Origin: Riptortus pedestris
Lineage: Eukaryota; Arthropoda; Insecta; Hemiptera; Alydidae
DNA: 64,000 nt
Assembly (NCBI GenBank): GCA_019009955.1
Contig: CM032231.1
Span: 105,451,001 to 105,515,000, forward strand
Direction of reading: 5' to 3'
Shown: positions 59,011-64,000 of the stretch, piece by piece
How the letters are laid out: every line of letters begins with the position of its first letter
How positions within the stretch are numbered: the first letter of the stretch is position 1
The notes under the pieces: generated by a model
The model's input: the letters and a program-made list of their open reading frames with translations, nothing else
What the model was told of the DNA's origin: nothing
Database searches by the model: none
Position numbers and translations under genes: made by a program

Positions 59011-59752
59011 AATAAAGAGCGTTTCATAGCCCCACCTATCCGAATGCATAAAACTCCTGAAACAGAGCCATCCAAGCTGAACTTCAACTGTGGAACAGTC
59101 AATTAAATCAATTAACCAGCCGAGCCAAATTCAGCTTATTCGTCTCACTCTATATCAGAACACTTGTTGCAAAAAGTATGCGGAAAATGGTTATTTTATT
59201 TTTATTTTTTTCTAAGCCATTCTAATTTGTACCATAAAAGACACCTAGCCTGAAAAGATTGATTATATTAGTTAAAGTCATTGGGGTGCATATAGCGTAA
59301 ATGACGCGAGCCGTGGAGTAGCAATAAAAAAAGTACAAGAAGGGAGTAGTGTGACACAGCTACATCCGGGTATTACTCTAGATAACCTCGCTGCTTTGGA
59401 AGTAGGCCTACCTCGCTGGCCAATCTATCGATCGATTGCTCAACGTATTTCTAAATTCCTCAAATTCATAATAGTGAAACTCAGCCACGCCAGGGGTGCT
59501 CTAAGGATGGACATTTTCCTTGTATTGGAATTTTTTACACATGGCATCTACTCGTACTTTGTGTTCTACGTCTGAGTTAGAAAGAACATAATGTAAATAG
59601 GGCTTGCATTTAAAACTGGAGAGGTTTGCGAAAACTTAGACCGAAGACATTCACTGGAAACCGATTCAGAGACATTTTTTTATTTAGAAGACGGAAATTT
59701 ACACTAGGCCTTCTACACATAGTTTATATGCAAATTTATTATTTATTTGAAT
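59011..59752. other. No recognised gene
   Basis: 59280-59560 is more balanced. The 74-codon ORF at 59351 has no recognised motif. Confidence 0.4.
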
Positions 59753-59986
59753 GCCGCTACAATGGCGATTCATCTATTAACATGATTGAATATAATTTTA
59801 CAAAATTAAATAAATATTAACATTTTTACAAAGCTAAATGTTACAAAAGTACGAAATAAATAGGACCATGCCGCTACAATAGCAATTCTTATTTTAACAT
59901 GTTAGAATATAATTTTACAAGATTAAATAAATATTAAAATTTTTACACAGCTAACTTTTACAAATGTACAAAATAAATAGAATGAA
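59753..59986. repeat. Tandem duplication, 117-bp unit, two copies
   Basis: Both units begin GCCGCTACAAT (59753 and 59870) and share AATATAATTTTACAA, ATTAAATAAATATTAA and AAAATAAATAG-like stretches in register. Divergence is moderate. Confidence 0.8.
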
Positions 59987-60259
59987 CAAAACTAAATATA
60001 AATTGTCAGTATATTTATTTATGAGAAAAAATACAAAATAAAACAACAAAGAAAAAAAAAAGAAAACTATAAATAGTTAAACTGGAAGGAGGCAAAACTT
60101 ATATTCCACAGTGCTTGCTATATATAACTTTCATAATTGTGGATAATAGGTTTTATATGCAAAGAAAACGTTCATAAATAAAGCCACATTTATCACCGCC
60201 TCCTGACAAAACAAACACCACTAAGAATCATATTCATTGCATGGCAATGTGTAGAAAAG
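59987..60259. other. No recognised gene
   Basis: AT-rich spacer. Confidence 0.35.
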
Positions 60260-60829
60260 CCAGTCACGCAGGGACTATGTAAACTGTACAGGTTTCCCAC
60301 ACTTGTGATCAACTCTCACCACATATTCCCTATTTCTATTTATTTTTTAAAGCCGATGAGTAGAAGGGGAGGGGGCTTACTGAAGGCTGAAAACAAAAAA
60401 AGCGTGAAAAATTAGTTTAGTACTTAATATAATATTCATAATATAGAAAAAATGTACAGAATAAAATTTTTAGAATATTAAAATTGCCATAAGATCAGAT
60501 ATATCACTTTTTCGATCCGACGTGTAATAACGGAGATATTTATAATTTTCCAAATTCTCACCCTCCAACCCTCCCCTCCTCCCAATAGTCCGATTTCAGC
60601 CGTTAACGAAATTGATATTTCTTTGTTACATAAAACGTTTAAATATGTAGTTTGGTATTGGATCAGACACAATTTGCAACCACTAGAGCGGTAACAGGCA
60701 AATAAGTATATGTATATATAATTTTAAACAGGCCTCATTTTGGTCATCTAAGAGGTAGGATCGATGGGCATATGAAGTATTGTTTCGAAAATGCGTCATG
60801 AGTACAACTTCAGTAGCTAAGGTTCCTTT
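60260..60829 (+). mobile_element. HINE copy Z, diverged
   Basis: Starts CCAGTCACGCAGGGACTATG. GGGCTTACTGAAGGCTGAAA and CGATCCGACGTGTAATAACG follow, then CCACTAGAGCGGTAACAGGC and a reduced (AT)n. GGTAGGATCGATGGGCAT lies in the 3' arm. The terminal palindrome is degraded. Confidence 0.82.
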
Positions 60830-62375
60830 AAAACCGTAAACTGGACAGTTTGACAATATTTAATGGCATATTTTAAAATTTTTATTATGCCTGTTTTATG
60901 AATAGTTGTTGTTACTAAATCTTCTGTTAACTCATATATTTACCACCCTTTTTCGTTTTAAGTTGTGTGCGTGTTTCTTGTTTCTTTTAGTGTTTTGAGT
61001 TCAGTTCCTTTATATTATTTTTTGTTAAGTTGTTTATTTATTCCCACTAATCTTTAAGAAGAGCCAAGTCATCATCGTTGTGGAGCTCTAAATAATAAAT
61101 GAACTGTTGACAAACAATTTGTTTATTTAATTTTAAAGGAGTACCAGGAAGTCGTGTGAGCCCAATATCGCTTTTTTTTTCTTTTCTTATTTTACATAAA
61201 AGATATGAACAGGAATTGTAGGGTTAATGTAAGCCAAAACAAAACGAATATTTTTAAAGTCGTTTGAAAAGAACCCCATCCAGTCACTACAAAATGCAAA
61301 GTCCAGTTATGCAGTAGGGAGAACTGGTGATATGAAAGAAAAAAAAACTGTGACACGTAAAGAGACCGATAGTGAAAGAGTGAGAGAGAGGGGAGTGGAC
61401 AGCCGGACACCGGTACAAAAACTGTTGGAGGTTGTAGAAAGGGGGGCTCGACGAGTCCATTCATAAAAGCGTTGTGAATGAAGGGCCGTCCACTACGGGA
61501 GTAGGGGGGGCACACATGAGCTCATTCACTCTCCCATTCAGCCGGCAAATATACCCTCCCTCCCCCAGTTTTTTTTCCCCTCTTTGCGGGACCTCTCTGT
61601 CCGAGGGTGGTCCCGGCCTTTTTCTCCCTAATCGACTGCCAATCTCGATTAATACCGCTTTTTATTCCTTCTCCCAGCTGGACGTTCCGTTTCGAAAAAG
61701 AAAAGGACACTTCACTTGGTTGACAAATAGCCTTTTATGGCGCGCTTCCAAGCACATCCTTCAAAAACCTCTTTATGAAAATATTTGTTACATTTCAGAG
61801 ATATCTTCCTTCTAATATACTTATTTGTATGTACTTTTGCCTTTGAGCACCGCCAAAACTAACATAAGAATAATTCCTATCGTACCACTTATTTATAAAT
61901 ACCCAATAAGTCCAATTAATCAACAAACCAAAAAAAACATATTTTGGGTACAGCTGAGGTACCTCTACCTAGAAAAAATTCCATCTAATTCTTTAAGTAT
62001 AATGCATTGTATTTTATTCTTGTTTGATAAGGTTTTAGGGCAAAAAACAACTAGGTTATCGTCACCCGGTAATATACATAACTCTCGTTGTGGATAAGTA
62101 CCTGAATTTGGTGAGTAAATTGTGTTTATGTAAGTAGTAAAAATTCCTGTTGTCACGTGAGGCGTATCTCCAGCGGTGTCATTGTTGTGGTAGTCCTCAA
62201 TATTTCGCCAAACGGCATGTTATATGGTGGTCATGTTGAGTGTTGGCAAGTGGCAGCTCCTAAAGCTATTGTAAATATTGTTGTATCATCATTTATTTCG
62301 TTATTTATAATTCAACCAACTTCTTAATTTTGATTTATTTACCACATGGCAATTTCGTACATCTATTCTTACATC
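60830..62375. other. No recognised gene; balanced island 61300-61740
   Basis: Positions 61300-61740 are balanced with G/C runs and overlapping ORFs on both strands (107, 113 and 62 codons) that show no recognised domain. They include CGATTAATACCGCTTTTTATT and CCTTTTATGGCGCGC motifs that could be homeodomain sites. The 90-codon ORF at 61825 is unrecognised. Confidence 0.4.
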
Positions 62376-62383
62376 TATTCTTA

Positions 62384-62543
62384 GGCGAGTTCGATTCTTG
62401 CCTGGGCAAAGGAAATTATTTAGTGACGAAATTCATTAAATAACGTCCTAAAATCCCACCCTGGCTAGAAAAGGGCGGTAACCTGTAGATAACCCGTCTT
62501 AATTAGCCTAAGTTGCAATAAAGTGCACGTTAATAAATAATAA
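62384..62543 (+). mobile_element. 5'-truncated SINE with TSD
   Basis: Flanked by TATTCTTA at 62376-62383 and 62544-62551. It starts inside the box-B-like GGCGAGTTCGATTCTTGCC and continues through CCCACCCTGGCTAGAAAAGG, AACCTGTAGATAACCCGTC and an (ATAAT) tail. Confidence 0.87.
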
Positions 62544-62690
62544 TATTCTTAGTTAATCATATGTTATTAACAATGGTGGGAACATATTTTTTTAATTTAC
62601 AATTTTATCTTAAAGTAAGAATATATTTTTCTTACTTTAAAATAAAACGCAAATATTTCGTCTTTATAACCGCAAATAAATGGCGCAATT

Positions 62691-62730
62691 GGGAAATCTG
62701 CTTAGTTAACGCAGCCCTCTGCGTGACGGA
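62691..62730 (-). mobile_element. Solo HINE 5' terminus
   Basis: GGGAAATCTGCTTAGTTAAC and CTGCGTGACGGA, followed by CTTTTATT: the first 40 bases of the family on the minus strand only, like the piece at 21702. Confidence 0.75.
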
Positions 62731-64000
62731 CTTTTATTGGTCAACATTGAAAACGCTAATCACATTCAATAGTTTTAATTATAAACGGAACTTTCCATTG
62801 AGCAAGGGAATATCTTCCTGTATATATATTTTAATCTCCTGTAAAGGGCACATATGTACTTAATATTTCCTGTAAATGTTAAAGTCTTCCTGTGTATAAA
62901 CTATTTTTTTAAAGAATCAATTGTGAATAAGAATTCACATCATCATATTTTCGCTGCTGTACTGCTACATTTTAAAGACAGCTTCTTACTCAAATTGAAT
63001 AAGTGTTTTCCTTTCCTCTGACTTATATTGCTCTCTGAAATTTTAATTATGTATTATTCAAGGGGGTAGCTTTGAAGGTAAATGATGTTGGTAAGCCCTT
63101 GAACGACCTAGAGGGCTGGAGGCCTGTTGGAGATGTTGACAAGAGGGTCGCTAAGACGAATATGAAGGTCCAAGGATGACCAAGAGATTTGCATCTTGAT
63201 TGCTGGGGCCCTTCCTTCGAGATAGTCATTTACAAGTTAATGTTGGTTCTGTATACATAATCCACACCGTCATGCTACACTTACGTCGGTCCTCCCCCCC
63301 CCCCAGTTCCATTAAATAATTGATAAATTGATTGTCTATTAACATATTGAGTAGGACCTTCTTGACAAGTCAGTGTCCCTCGCCAGATTCATACGAACTG
63401 ATGAATTCATTCTATGAATCATATTAGGGATTTAGGCAGTCCAATTCCCAGGGAATTATTGTGGGTCTCCAAAATTCCCCATTTCAGGCAATTTAATTTA
63501 GTTTTCATAAATATACATTGATGTTGAACTATATTTGTGCTGTCTGCGAATTTGTAAAATGTATTTCCCTAAATACATTTCTGAATAATATATCATCAGA
63601 TCCCAGCTCGAAGCAATGACTAAATTTTAAATTTAAGTACACTGTTGTTAACACTTTAAATAAAACGTTATATACTGTTGGAGTGAATATTATAATGAAG
63701 ATTGTTATATTCATATCTCTTTGTAATGGTGAGATATAGGTTAGGTGTAAAACATATGTTTTGTAAATTCATAAGATATGATTTTGTTTGGCAGTCATGA
63801 GCTGAAGAATAAGGAGACACATTCTGATAAAGCATGCTAAACCTTTTTTTGTACATAAGAACATAAACAATCTAGCATGCATACAGTCCGATTTTTGATA
63901 AAACTATATCCTCTTTATCACGAGTGATAAAATACTATAAACAATGAAAAACCAGACCATTCCACCTGAATTACCCAGCAAACTTAATTAGCAGTTTTAT
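62731..64000. other. No recognised gene
   Basis: AT-rich, with a C-run near 63294. A plus-strand frame from about 63040 to 63179 reads FKGVALKVNDVGKPLNDLEG, then WRPVGDVDKRV and a stop. It looks coding-like but is unrecognised and short. A perfect 18-base palindrome (TTTATCACGAGTGATAAA) is at 63914-63931. Confidence 0.35.

Overview
The window looks like intergenic or deep intronic DNA from a large, AT-rich invertebrate genome, most likely an arthropod. Pointers are tRNA-derived SINEs with an (ATAA)n-type tail, canonical Helitrons, Penelope-like and LINE remnants, a DINE-1/HINE-like family and long (AT)n and (CT)n microsatellites. A hemipteran insect is my weak guess. I find no intact host protein gene, rRNA or free-standing tRNA. 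Most short ORFs lie in low-complexity DNA or inside repeats. All calls are by eye, without alignment or database search.

The dominant component is one repeat family (called HINE here, for Helentron-like interspersed element) with more than 20 full or partial copies on both strands. A complete copy is about 0.5-0.8 kb. It starts TCCGTCACGCAGGGGCTGCG, carries AGCAGATTTCCC near its 5' end and an (AT)n core, and ends in the palindrome GATTTCCCTTAAGGGAAATC followed by TGCTAA. This layout (subterminal inverted repeat, microsatellite core, 3' palindrome, CTRR-like end) is that of non-autonomous Helitron/Helentron elements such as DINE-1. The family supplies most of the (AT)n arrays. Some copies carry a consensus E2F-like motif.

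Other mobile elements are a tRNA-like SINE family (at least nine recognisable copies, several with clear target-site duplications), canonical 5'-TC...CTAG-3' Helitrons (14068-14882, 19909-20520, 50416-51219 and fragments), a frameshifted LINE 3' end sitting inside an (AT)n tract (39424-40282), weaker LINE reverse-transcriptase remnants (29.3-29.7 kb, 34.9-35.2 kb), Penelope-like 3' ends (51.9-52.7 kb and elsewhere) and a possible ISXO2/Merlin transposase relic (25.45 kb). Nesting is common and gives relative ages: Helitron in SINE tail (14 kb), HINE in HINE (15.6-16.7 kb), Helitron in HINE microsatellite (19.6-20.7 kb), SINE in HINE relic (23.2 kb), SINE in older SINE (55 kb).

Four long inverted repeats stand out: 5593-5697, 28677-29075, 33166-33553 and 47871-48040. 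Between repeats lie islands of more balanced composition (about 0-0.6, 1.9-2.6, 7.0-7.5, 17.6-18.0, 24.2-24.4, 31.85-32.35, 41.1-41.75, 45.5-45.9 and 61.3-61.75 kb), some with TTTATGG- or TAATTA-like motifs. These are the best places to look for conserved regulatory DNA. One possible host terminal exon is on the minus strand at 36415-36507.
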